Shown here in pieces: positions 12,392 through 22,599 of a stretch of 64,000 bases of DNA (position 1 is the first letter of the stretch; each line of letters starts with the position of its first letter). The notes under the pieces were generated by a model. The model saw only the letters and a program-made list of their open reading frames with translations. It was not told where the DNA came from and did no database searches. The position numbers and the translations under genes are program-made. The stretch lies in the NCBI RefSeq assembly GCF_033958435.1, contig NC_134138.1:5406001-5470000 (forward strand), in the 5' to 3' direction. The stretch comes from Carettochelys insculpta. Lineage: Eukaryota > Chordata > Testudines > Carettochelyidae.

Positions 12392-12695
12392 TGTGAGGGG
12401 GTCCCCAAGCTCTGCCCCCGGCCGCAGGCAGGAGTGTGATGGGGTTCAGGGTCCCCAAGCGCTGACCCCCAGCTGCAGGCAGGAGTGTGATGGGGTTCAG
12501 GGGTCCCCAAGCGCTGCCCCCCAGCCGCAGGCAGGAGGGTGAGGGGTTCAGGGGTCCCCAAGCGCTGACCCCCAGCTGCAGGCAGGAGTGTAATGGGTTC
12601 AGGGGTCCCCAAGCTCTGCCCCCCGCCCCGCTGCAGGCAGGAGTGTGATGGGTTCAGGGGTCCCCAAGCTCTGCCCCCCGGCCGCAGGCAGGAGT
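12392..12695. repeat. six-copy minisatellite at the LTR edge
   Basis: About 50-60 base units, each with GTGATGGGGTTCAGGGGTCC, CCAAGC and GCAGGCAGGAG. The unit is the outer edge of the LTR family itself, so the array grew from the LTR terminus. Confidence 0.85.
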
Positions 12696-13027
12696 GACTC
12701 AGCAGGTGGAATGGGCATTTTGTGTCGCCAGAGGCCCAGCTCAGCACAGCGGGGTCCATGCAGCCGGCAGAGACAGTCATTCCAGCCGATCCTGGGGAGA
12801 GGAGCCCTCCACACCAGGGCCTCAGTTCCCCCTTTGTTCCTCTCCTCCAGTCCAGGCTAACTGCCCCCCACTAACTGCCGTGTCTAATTCACACCCAGCC
12901 AGGCTCCTCCCTGGCTGTGGTCGGCCCAGGGTGTTACCTGGCAGCTTAGGCTACAGCCGCAGGGGTCATCCCCGGCCCGTGGGAGCTGCTGGGCCTGTCA
13001 CTCACACATCCACCCCCCCACAGCACA
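12392..13027 (-). mobile_element. Gmr1-like LTR with internal tandem expansion
   Basis: Related to the solo LTRs at 43630-44047 and 59443-59800 and to the paired LTRs at 54-58 kb. The order of landmarks is shared: GTCCCCAAGC near the left end, GCAGGCAGGAGTG, CAGCCGGCAGAGACAGTC, and CTCCTCCAG further right. It is about 230 bases longer than its relatives because the left end is multiplied (12392-12695). The internal region follows directly at 13028. Confidence 0.75.
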
Positions 13028-14655
13028 TCGCTCCCCCCTTCCAGACCAAGCTGAGCAGGGTCACTCAGCCAGGGAGCTGGGGAAGTTTGGGCCCTGCGCC
13101 CTGGGGTTAAACATCAATTGAGCCAGCGGCGCTCCCCTTCGCTGGGGCCTGCCTCCCTGACGTCCTGCAGGAGCTGATCCACCTTGTCTGGTGGCTGGAC
13201 GACATTGGGGGCCAGGCCAGCCCAGCTCCCCCCGCGGTCACACCAGCCCCTCCTCTTCCCTTGGGCTCTGCCCAGGGGCTCCCTAGGCAGGCCCATGAGC
13301 TCTGCAAGCCGTTCCCGGAAAGCCAGGATGTCCTCCACCCCCCACTGTCCACCCAGGGGAGCCCCCCCAACTCTCTCAGCAAGTCCAGGGGTTCCCTCCC
13401 CCTTCTGCACCACAGCTTAGGTGGGGGGGAAGCTGGTGGTCCCTTGGGGTCCCTGGGTGCAAACAGCAGGTGGGACAAGTGCTTCTCACAGTCCTGAGAT
13501 GCCGGAGGCCTTTATGCAGCGGCACCCCTTCTCCATATCCCAAGGAACCTTCCCAGCAGCCCGTGGGGCCGGGACTAATGCCCCAAGGCCCAGGCAAGCC
13601 AGATCCCTGGTTTCCCCCACCTGCACCGGAGCAGGGTGGACATGAAGTCAGCCCCTTGGTTGCTGAGGACCTCCTGGGGGGACCCAACCCTGCTGGAAAT
13701 GGCCAGGAGAAAGTCTGCTGCCGTGTCCACCTTGGGAGGGCAGAGTCAGGCCCCACCTGGGTGTATTTCTTCCCCAGCTGGGTTGCCTTGCCAGTGGGCC
13801 CCACTGTATCTATCGCTACCTTCTGGGAGGGCTCCTCGGGTGGGCAGATGCCTCAGGGCAGCTTTCCCCAGCCCCTGGCAGGAGCTGCAGGTCTGGCAGT
13901 CCCACTGCACGCCCGCAAATGTCCCTGGCCAATGAAAGGTCTGAAGCAGCCTCAACAGGGGGGTGCCTCGGGCGATACCTTTGGGGAACCAGCAGCAGCT
14001 GCTGCTGGACACCCCGCCCCCCCCGATTCTCCTTTCTCCAGGACTCTCCTTCATGCTCAGCCCAGCTGTCCGTGAAGTCATCTGCCAGCTCCTCCGCGCT
14101 GAGAGAGTCCTCTGGCCGCGCTGTGAGAGTCCTCTGGCTGAGACACACTCCATGGAACCGTTCCAGGACACATGGACCATCAGCTTAACCAGGTCCTCTA
14201 CAGTCTGGGCTCCCATCCCACACACCCCCTTGCCGTAGTTCTGTGGCAGACGGGAGGCCAGGTCTGCACAGGTCTCCTCCGGCCCCTTCTATGCCTCCTG
14301 GAACAACTTCTTGTACATCTCGGGGCTCAGCGTGAATTTATGCAGCAGGGCCTGTTTGTAGTGCTCAGGCTGCAGCCCCTCCAGCACCTCTGAGCCAGCC
14401 GGGGGTGAGCTTCTGGAGCCATTCCACTGAGGGTACCTGGTTCAACTTGCACGTTCACTCAAAGGAGGTAAGAAACCCACCCAGGTCCCCCCCCATCCTT
14501 ATGCTGGGCCAGCACGTGCATCTCTAAGTGACCCCCAGTCCCAGGCCTCCTGGCCCTCTCGCTGCTCACTGCCTCTGGGCTTCTCAGCTCCCCCAAGGCC
14601 CGCTCATGCTGCCGCTCTCTCATCATAGAGCTCAACCCAAAGATTCTCAACTGGC
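13028..14655 (-). pseudogene. decayed Gmr1-like Ty3/gypsy internal region (gag, integrase)
   Basis: Read on the minus strand from 14655 downwards. First comes a charged gag N-terminal stretch (MRERQHERALGEL). Next is a SCAN-like capsid segment at about 14100-14400 (HYKQALLHKFTLSPEMYKK, SAEELADDFTDS). Directly after it, at about 13750-13990, is an integrase zinc-finger region. An integrase core piece with a conserved block (SSRVGSPQEVLSNQGADFM) lies at about 13600-13720, followed by a C-terminal tail down to 13110. Several frameshifts and stops are present. No reverse transcriptase lies between integrase and LTR. SCAN domains are known to derive from the capsid of Gmr1-like gypsy elements. Those elements carry integrase upstream of RT, which fits the order seen. 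The 5' end is cut by the CR1 at 14656. Confidence 0.7.
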
Positions 14656-15350
14656 TTTTATCCCTCCATATACTGGAGCTCTGAGCCATCATGCTGCTCC
14701 CACACATGGAACTCAACGCCTCCTCCTTTTCCCCCCAGCCTGTCCTTCCTGAGCAGTTTATACCTTTCCATGACCGTGCTCCAGTTATGTGAGTCATCCC
14801 ACCACGTCTCCGTTCTTCCAGTCACCTCATACTCCTTTGACTCTGCCAGGGCCTCTAATTTCTCCTGTTTGTTTCCCAGGCTTCTCGCATTCCTGTACAA
14901 ACACCTGAGACAATTTGCTGATTGGCCGACTTTCTCCTTTCGAACGAGTGGTCGTCCTTTGTTATTCCTCCTTCCTTCCCCACTTACCTCAGGGCTTGTG
15001 TCACCGTCCCCGAACAAAGCTGTTGGCTGTACGGGGGAAGGCGTAGGCCCCAGGGGGCTCTGTTGGGGGCTGTGTACCACAAGGGGCTCTGCTGGGAGTC
15101 CTGGCAGGGAGGGACGCATCTGTAGTGCGTAGCTCTCTCTGCACCAGGCCAACCAGCAGGGCCAGTCTGTTCTCTAGAGCACAAAGGGCTGCTGGATTTT
15201 CACAACTGTTTTCAAAGCAGCCAGCCAGCTTGGCCTTGAGAAGGCTGCGTATCAGAGAAAGCAGGTCCCACCTCTCCAACACCCTGGCACCCATGCCAGG
15301 AAACACAGAGAGTGGCCACAAGACCGAGAACAACATTTATGGGACCTTGT
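14656..15350 (-). pseudogene. CR1 LINE, ORF2 endonuclease start
   Basis: The minus strand shows the CR1 ORF2 N-terminus (LRCLYRNARSLGNKQEKLEA, then TETWWDDSHNWS), i.e. the start of the apurinic-like endonuclease, plus the preceding linker (CALENRLALLVGLVQREL). It stops abruptly at 14656 inside the gypsy gag. Related sequence recurs at 42970-43215. No RT follows, so this is a fragment. Confidence 0.8.
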
Positions 15351-15590
15351 CCCCCCCAAGAGAGCACCATGAGCCAGCTCCAATACTTTACAGAAAAGGC
15401 AAAACTCACATGTACAAATCCCCCAGCCCTCCTCTTGAGCCATTTCAAACCACAGAAAACAGCAATACCTGTAAAATGCTCAGTGGAGTCTGATACTCAC
15501 AGAGCTCAGAGCTAATAAACAAACCTCCATTGCAACTGCTTCTGAAAAGTAAAACAGGTTCTCGTACAGAACCAGACTCACCCACACTTC

Positions 15591-15995
15591 GGCCGTGTCT
15601 ACACGTGCCCCAAACTTCGAAATGGCCACACAAATGGCCATTTTGAAGTTTACTAACGAAGCACTGAAATGCAAACGCAGCGCTTCGTTAGCGTGCGGGC
15701 GGCAGCGGCGCCTCCAAATTAACTTGCCTTGCAGCCCGCAGCGCGTCCCGACAGGGCTCCTGTCCGCAAGGACCCCGCCTGCTTCAAAGTCCCATTATTC
15801 GCATCAAGTTTGGAAAAGGAGCCCGAAGCCCCGCCTGGCCGCGCCGCGCGGCAGTAACGCACGTTAATTTCCAAGCACTGCTGAACCCCACACGCTAACG
15901 AGACACTGAACAGCCATTTCAGCGTTCAACTAATAAACCCCGAAATGACCATTTACAGGCTCATTTTGAAGTTTGGGGCACGTGCAGACGTAGCC
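15591..15995. mobile_element. fold-back element M1, diverged copy
   Basis: Terminal inverted repeats GGCCGTGTCTACACGTGCCC and, inverted, GGCTACGTCTGCACGTGCCC. Inside are two inverted arms (CAAACTTCGAAATGGCC class). The intact family member is at 37633-38068. This copy is diverged, chiefly in its right arm. Confidence 0.75.
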
Positions 15996-16019
15996 TTTTT
16001 TTTATTTATTGAAGTCTGA

Positions 16020-16640
16020 ACACCTATGATGATTCTATTGCATTCATCGGTATCCAGACTTGTTTAGCTGTTCGGCAGCCTGGAGACAGGGCTCAATTCC
16101 TCAACACTCCAGCTCATGGCAACCAAAGATTCACTCAACTTGAGGCTGCGTGAATCAGGAATCGACCGTACATGGCTTGGCCAACAGACGTTTTAGCATA
16201 TAGGCGTCTTCCTCAGCCTGGGACAGAGTTTGGGGGTTGACTTGTTGATATGTGTGTGTAAGGTATGTGCCAGCAGGAGCTCAGGACTGGGAAAGGCTTT
16301 AGGGCCTGTGTGCTTCAGAGCTTATTTGCATGAAAATCTAAATAGATGCATATGTAATACCCTCTCAACAAAGTCTGATGGGAGCAGGTGAAGCTGTGAG
16401 GTTTCATCTCTTGTCATGAGCATGTTCTTGTAAAGTCACAATTTATGCTATGATGCATGTAAGAAATGTGGGTTCTCACCCATGCTTGAAGTTGTTGTGG
16501 ACTCTAGGGTAGTCACCGTTACTGGTAAAGGTATGGGTTGCACAGGGATCCCTGGGGGGTGTCCAGCCTGCAAGCTTACTGATATACAATAAGCTTTGCT
16601 AGTTTTTACTCTAGCAAAATAAAAACCACTTAGGGGGTGG
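16020..16640 (+). repeat. repeat a, copy 1
   Basis: Shares long stretches with 27620-28300 (same strand) and 33690-34650 (opposite strand), for example around GGCAACCAAAGATTCAC, GAAAATCTAAATAGATGCAT and GGGTTCTCACCCATGCTTGA. Non-coding, unclassified. In each set it is next to an M2 element. Confidence 0.7.
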
Positions 16641-16734
16641 TTGTTTGAGTTTTAACCATGTAGTTTCTTTGATGTTAATCTCTTAGACACAGCTTTTTTG
16701 GGGAAAAAAAACTTGTGTAGTTTTAACTCACTTT

Positions 16735-17444
16735 GGCTACGTTTACACGTGCAGCCAACTTCGAAATAGCTTATTTCGCTGTTGAGACATTGAAATAGGC
16801 TATTTCTATAAATAACGTCTACACGTTCTCCAGGGCTGGCAACGTCGATGTTCAACTTCGACGTTGCTCAGCCCAACATCGAAATAGGCACAGCGAGGGA
16901 ACGTCTACAAGCCAAAGTAGCACACATCGAAATAAGGGAGCCAGGCACAGCTGCAGACAGGGTCACGGGGCGGACTCAACAGCAAGTCGCTCCCTTAAAG
17001 GGCCCCTCCCAGACACACTTTCATTAAACAGTGCAAGATACACAGAGCCAACAACTAGTTGCAGACCCTGTATATGCAGCACGGACCCCCAGCTGCAGCA
17101 GCAGCAGCCAGAAGCCCTGGGCTAAGGGCTGCTGCCCACGGTGACCACAGAGCCCCGCAAGGGCTGGAGAGAGAGTATCTCTCAACCCCCCAGCTGATGG
17201 CCGCCATGGAGGACCCCGCTATTTTGATGTTGCGGGACGCGGATCGTCTACACGTCCCTACTTCGATGTTGAACGTCGAAGTAGGGCGCTATTCCCATCC
17301 CCTCATGGGGTTAGCGACTTCGACATCTCGCCGCCTAACGTCGATTTCAGCTTCGAAATAGCGCCCAACACGTGTAGACGTGACGGGCGCTATTTCGAAG
17401 TTACTGCCGCTACTTCGAAGTAGCGTGCACGTGTAGACGCAGCC
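16735..17444 (+). mobile_element. terminal-inverted-repeat element M2, copy 1
   Basis: About 0.7 kb. Ends GGCTACGTTTACACGTGC and, inverted, GGCTGCGTCTACACGTGC; sub-terminal TTCGAAGTAGCG-type palindromes. The interior is shared with 28491-29147, 35095-35775, 42140-42848 and 47811-48492. Flanking T-runs leave the target duplication uncertain. A DNA transposon derivative is likely (PIF/Harbinger or hAT; not decided). Confidence 0.75.
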
Positions 17445-17619
17445 TTTTTTTCTTTTTGGTTGTGAGTTTTTAAAATATGTGGGGTTTCTTCAGAAACCAG
17501 TTTTATTAAAACCAGCTGAAAAACTCAACTTACAAGAAAAAAAAAAAGGCAACACACATTTTAAAGGTTCCTTAGTAAGCTTCCAAGTGGCTAGTGCACG
17601 TAATATTTGGTAGAAAAAT

Positions 17620-19262
17620 TATGTGTGAACAAATAGCAAAAAGGCTGTCTGTTGTGTGTGGCTGACTGGGTTTGCTGTGCTAATGGGAACAGATCAGAGC
17701 TGCTTCAGGGTTATGGACTGAGATTTGGGCTGTGGTGGGAATGTAACACATGAGCCTACACGGGAAGGTTGCCTGGTTCCCTCTCTCAAACTGAAGTCAA
17801 ATGAGGCCCAGTTAGGACTGGCAAGAGGACTGGGAAGGAGCGGGGGCAGCAAAAGCAACAGTCAAAGGTAAAGAAAATCCTGGCCGTGGCCAGAACGCAT
17901 TCTCTCCCATGACCCCTCCCCCGTGGGATACCAAGGAGGTGGGATGAAGCCTTCTGTCTCAGGACCCACACAAGTGGTTGGTGACTATAAGGGATGTGGT
18001 TAAGGGCACACACTGCAGGTCTAGCGAGGCCTAATCAGAGGGGGTGTCAGGGAATGGGGCCAGCGCGGTGTTCTGCAGTGTCTGAGCTGGGAGGCGACAC
18101 AGCATGAAAGCTCTGCGGTGTCAGGCTGGCAGAGGAACCCTGGGGAGCAGATTTGGCCAGGTTGCAGAGCTAGGGGGGCACTTGCTTGGAACTAACTTAC
18201 CTCAGGCTTCTGATCTCCTGATTTCCGCTTCTGTCATGAGAGCTGGGGGAGAGATAAAGGGAAAGCCTTCTAACACTGCCTTGCTGGAAACCAGAGCCAC
18301 CTCCCCACTTCCACCCCCAGCCACTGGGCTCACACACCACTAGCTTGGAGGCAGAGCTGGGCCCTGCCTGTTCACATTGTCCAAATGCCCACCAGCTAAA
18401 CGGGGAGCCCAGGGGGTTTGCCCTTTGGATGAAGAATGCTTGAGAACAGGGGCAGCAGCTCAGGTTTGTTCAGCTTTTGCAAAGATCTTTGCAAAGCTGT
18501 CAGCAACCGGCTGCGGCAGCTGGTTTTCCAGCAAACAGGTCCGGGGCGGGGAGGAGGGGGACAGATCCCAGGCCAGGCTGTGCTACAGTTGGGTACCTCT
18601 GTTTAAACAGTCTGCAACAAGCGAGTTAACATTAGAACACAACCAGGTTTTAGAGTTACTGGCCATTGAGCTGAATGGAGCCACTCAACATGGTCATTTC
18701 CGACTCCCTGCCGAAAGGCTGCATCAGACAGTGCTGCGCAGGGGCACGGCTGGGGGGATGCTGCTTCCCAGAACATCGGCACACCAAATGAAGCATTATT
18801 TGGACTCTGTGGGTGCTTGGGACACCCGCACCCCATTGGCCCATGTTGGGAAGTCATTTGGGATTGACGACGATTTGCGTACAGGCACAGCCGTCTCCCT
18901 GAGGCCTGTAGGGGGGCTCCTTCGGAAACGTATGGAGACTGGAGGGCAAAGCTGTGGCTGTGTCTAATTTTAGGGGAGGGAAAATGAGGGAAAATGTAAT
19001 GGCACATTCAGAGCTTGGCAGGGGTGTGTAGCTAAACTCTTCCCACATGGTGCCCCTGATTCTTGGCGTACTGAGTGTGGACGTATGGATTCCCTTCCCT
19101 CCGCCCCACAGTTGGCTTGAAGTCAGTTACTGTGACAGCAGCTGCTGATCCCCGTAAACTCGGATCGGTTCTCTAGGGCACACTCTGAGCAGCAGGCTGG
19201 GCGGTAAAGCAGCCCATGCGTCACCTCCGGCTTGCCCGTCTGCAAGATCCTTAACCTCGGCT
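17620..19262 (+). repeat. blocks c and d, copy 1
   Basis: Block c (about 17620-18400) recurs at 30640-31372 (+), 32390-33195 (-) and 40100-40910 (-). Block d (about 18400-19262) recurs at 31557-32390 (-) and 39236-40100 (-). A 196-codon frame at 18377-18967 is broken by frameshifts in the other copies and shows no domain, so it is not called as a gene. Confidence 0.75.
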
Positions 19263-19834
19263 TCTTTGGGACAGAGAGAGCCGTGTTAGTCTGTATTCTA
19301 GCAAACCAAAACAGCAGTCTGTTAGCGCTTTAAAGACTAGCAAAATAATTTATTCAGTGATGAGCTTTCATGGGACAGACCCACTTCTTCAGATCATAGC
19401 CAGACCAGAACAGACACAATATATAAAGCACAGAGGTCCACAAATCGTCATCAAGGTTGGCAAGTCAGAAGAGCAGAGGGCTGGCAGGGCTGGGGTGGGG
19501 GGAGTTAAGAGTTAGATAAAACAAGAAAGCACTTAAAAGGTAAAAGAATCCTTATAATGGGGCAGGTAGTTGCTGTCCATCTTCAAACCACATGTTAATG
19601 TGTCAAATTTGAATACGAATGTTAGTTCTGAGCATTCCCTCTGTAGACGGCCGTTAAAGTCCCTTTTCAGTAGCACACAAGCTCTCAGGTCTTTAACAGA
19701 ATGGCCCGCTCCAGTAAAGTGCGGGCTGAGAGCTTGGGGTATTTGGAGTTTTTTAATGTCTGCTCTATGTCCGTTCATTCTTTGTCGAAGAGCGTTTGTG
19801 GTCTGTCCGATATACGTGGTGTGTGAGCATTGTA

Positions 19835-20150
19835 GAGGGGGTCAGAGGCTCAACACATTCCACATGCGCTGCCTTAGGCGCATACTCGGTATCTCATGGC
19901 AGGACAAGGTCCCCAATAGCGCAGCGCTTGAGAGGGCAGGCGCCACCTCCATGGTCACCCTTCTCAAACAGAGGCGTATGCGCTGGCTGGGCCATGTCTC
20001 ACGCATGACGGATGGCTGAATACCGAAGGACCTCCTCTTCGGCGAGCTGGCGTCTGGAAAGAGGCCGAAAGGGCGACCTAAATTGCTGTACAAGGACGCG
20101 TGCAAGCGTGACCTCAGCGCTCTCTCTATCAGCGTCAACACTTGATCCTG
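19835..20150 (+). mobile_element. LINE ORF2 C-terminal fragment, copy 1
   Basis: The plus strand encodes a non-LTR retrotransposon C-terminal segment (LNTFHMRCLRRILGISWQDK, RRMRWLGHVSRMTDG, FGELASGKRPKG) with one stop. It interrupts the Penelope GIY-YIG region. The same junction is seen inverted at 38690. It is not CR1; the clade was not determined. Confidence 0.75.
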
Positions 20151-20584
20151 TACTTAATGTGGTTAGGTCCAGGGATGAAATCTCCAGCACAGATATGTGG
20201 GCAAAGCTGGCAACAGGGCTTGTTACAAGGAAAAGTTCCAGGATTAGTATTTTGGTGGTACAGCCTATGATTGGTAGAGAGAAGCCTGATAAGGTTGGGA
20301 GGTCGTCTGTAGGAGAGAACAGGCCTGTCACCGAGGTCCTTCTGGAGTGTGGCATCATGATTAAGGATAGGTTGTAGGTCTTTAATAATTCGTTGCAGTG
20401 GTTTGAGTTGGGGGCTGTAGGTGATGACCAGTGGTGTTCTGTTCTTGGCTTTTTTGGACCTATCTTGGGGTAGTTGGTTTCTGGGTATTCATCTAGCCCT
20501 GCTGATTTGTTCTTTTTTTTTTTTTATTTAACCTGGTGGGTAATTCAGGTTTATGAATGTTTGGTAGAGATCTTACAAAACAAA

Positions 20585-20681
20585 GCAGCCGAAATGCAGC
20601 ACTTTAAAGACTACCCAAAAGATTTATTCGGTGATGAGCTTTCGTGGGACAGACCCACTTCTTCGGATCAATGGTAGAGAT
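20585..20681 (-). mobile_element. nested Penelope tail with 13-bp target duplication
   Basis: A minus-strand tail (CGAAGAAGTGGGTCTGTCCC, ACGAAAGCTCATC) flanked by TGGTAGAGATCTT at 20572-20584 and 20682-20694. The identical insertion exists inverted at 37055-37151. Confidence 0.8.
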
Positions 20682-21000
20682 CTTGTAGTTTTCAGCCTCT
20701 GTCACTAGGATCAGAGTAGATGCGATAGTATCTCAGGGCTTGACTAGAAATGATGGATTGTGTTGTGTGTGCAGGATGGAAGCTAGAAGCATGTAGGTAA
20801 GTCTAGCGATCAGTGGGTTTCCGGTAGAGTGTGGTACCAATCAGGCCATCCTTGATTTGTACTGTAGTGTCCAGGAAAGGTATCTCTTGTGTGGAGTGGT
20901 CAAGGCATAAGTTGATGGTGGGGTGCAGATTGTTAGAGTCTCTGTGGAATTCTCCTAGAGTCTCTACACCAGGGGTCCAAATTAGAAAGACGTCATCCAT

Positions 21001-22560
21001 GTTTGGTTAGTACAGGAGGAGTCATAGGGGACGAGAGCGTCTTTGGGAGAGGCAGTGACACTGCTGTGCTCCCAGGAGTGGCTCCCTTTCCCAGCAGAAA
21101 ATGCAACACAATCAACACAGGTAGGACTTGAATCCACAACTCTGCAATCCTCCATTAGGCTACTGGGTCTGTCTGTAGATTACAGGTTTTTTGCTTCTGA
21201 GTGTGATGAAGGCTACTGAGCTGCCGCCCCTAAATTTTCTGCCAGTGCGGGGGTCAGGAAGGAATTTCTCACTTCCAGACGTTGGCAGCCAAGTGCCTGA
21301 TTAGGCTCAAGTGGGACCTTTCTTAGAAGCAGCTGGTGTTTGCCACTGGCCCAGAAAGGCTCCCACCAACCATCCCATGCTTGGAAAGCAAATCCCTGCA
21401 AGGGAAAGGACTAGAGTGTGTTGGCAGGTGAAATAGGACGGGGTTTCTGGGCACAGCAAGAGAACGCAATCCAGGGAAACTTTGCTCAAAATCCAGGCTG
21501 CTTACAGCCTCAGGCTGCGATTTCCTTCTCACTAAGGCAAATCCAACCAGCCACCACAGCACCTCTGCCACCCCACTGGCCAGCCAGAGCCACATCAGCA
21601 AACCCCCAGACTTCCCAGCTGCTCTACCAGCCCAGACCAACAACCCCCAAATTAAGGTGAGAGGCTCTTAAGCCTATTTCACCAAACTCCACACAGATTG
21701 TTTCAGGTCCCAAAGGGCCCAGCCCCAGCCCCTGGTCAATATATACTTGGGTTTTACCCAACACAACACGCTCAGCAATTCTTTAGATCCAATATCTAAA
21801 GATTTATTAACAAAAAAGAAAGAACAGGGTTAGAGAGAAGAATTGTTAAAGTAAAACTTTACATGCTTCAGTCATAACTTCCGACGCAGCCAGCGATGTT
21901 ATGTGCTGATTCTTGAAAGTCTCTGAAAGTTCATTGCATGTTACATAGATGCAGTCATTGGAGCATCGTAGGTCCGGCCCGCTGGAGTCCACATGCTGGA
22001 CCATGGCCCCTTGGAGACCACAAGACAAAAGATCCAATATGGACACTGCTAAATCCACCTCATCCTGCTGAGGGATGGGCCCCCAGTCCAGACAGGCTTA
22101 ACTCATGAAGACTGAGGAACCAAGAAAGTCCCTGCCAGGGCCCATCTCACAGCTTTTCATACGCGGAGGGACAATTCTATTCTGCTCCATGGGCCTTGGC
22201 CCACCACCTGAGCCGGTGGGTCACTGTGCCGAGTTCCCATTCGTTGCAGGCCCAGCAGGAAACCCACCATCACAAAGTGAGCGTTGGCCGTCTGGGCCTC
22301 TGCTCAGTCTATTCTCCTGGCTGGGGTGGAGCCCCACCTCCCTCTGTGAACCTCAGCACTGAAGCATTTCTCACACAGCTGCAGAGCTAAACGTCTATAA
22401 CTCTGCCTACGTCCATGCTACAGACACACAAGTAGCACACGTAGCTTCAGGGCATCAGCAGCTTTCATTCGACACCTCACATACCCCCTCCCCGCCCGAG
22501 GAACAACATTTGGGGCCAATAGCCACCCTGGGAATTCAAATAGCTTCCAGACCCCACACA
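21001..22560 (-). mobile_element. LTR-like repeat f, copy 2
   Basis: Continuous version of the repeat that CR1 splits at 7.2-9.5 kb. The right-hand copy 35776-36725 is its inverted partner, including the junction to the Penelope ATGGATGACGTC. A diverged partial copy follows at about 22765-22860. Confidence 0.55.
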
Positions 22561-22599
22561 AAAGTTCAGCCAGATGACAGCATGGCCTATCTCTAACCC

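Larger units (their letters stand above)
19263..21000 (-). pseudogene. Penelope-like retroelement (block e), copy 1
   Basis: From right to left on the minus strand: the end of the RT at 20678-21000 (MDDVFLIWTPGVETLGEF, then FLDTTVQIKDGL), the Cys-rich linker region at about 20160-20500, a GIY-YIG nuclease remnant (MNGHRADIKK) at 19533-19860, and the Penelope tail to 19263. The RT upstream of MDD is missing; block f begins there. It is broken by a LINE piece (19835-20150) and a second Penelope tail (20585-20681). Penelope elements combine RT with GIY-YIG endonuclease. This copy is non-functional. Confidence 0.8.

Noticed and set aside
18377..18967. 196-codon frame in block d
   Set aside because: Other copies (31978-32403, 39880-40128) are frameshifted or cut short; no family motif. 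It is repeat sequence.
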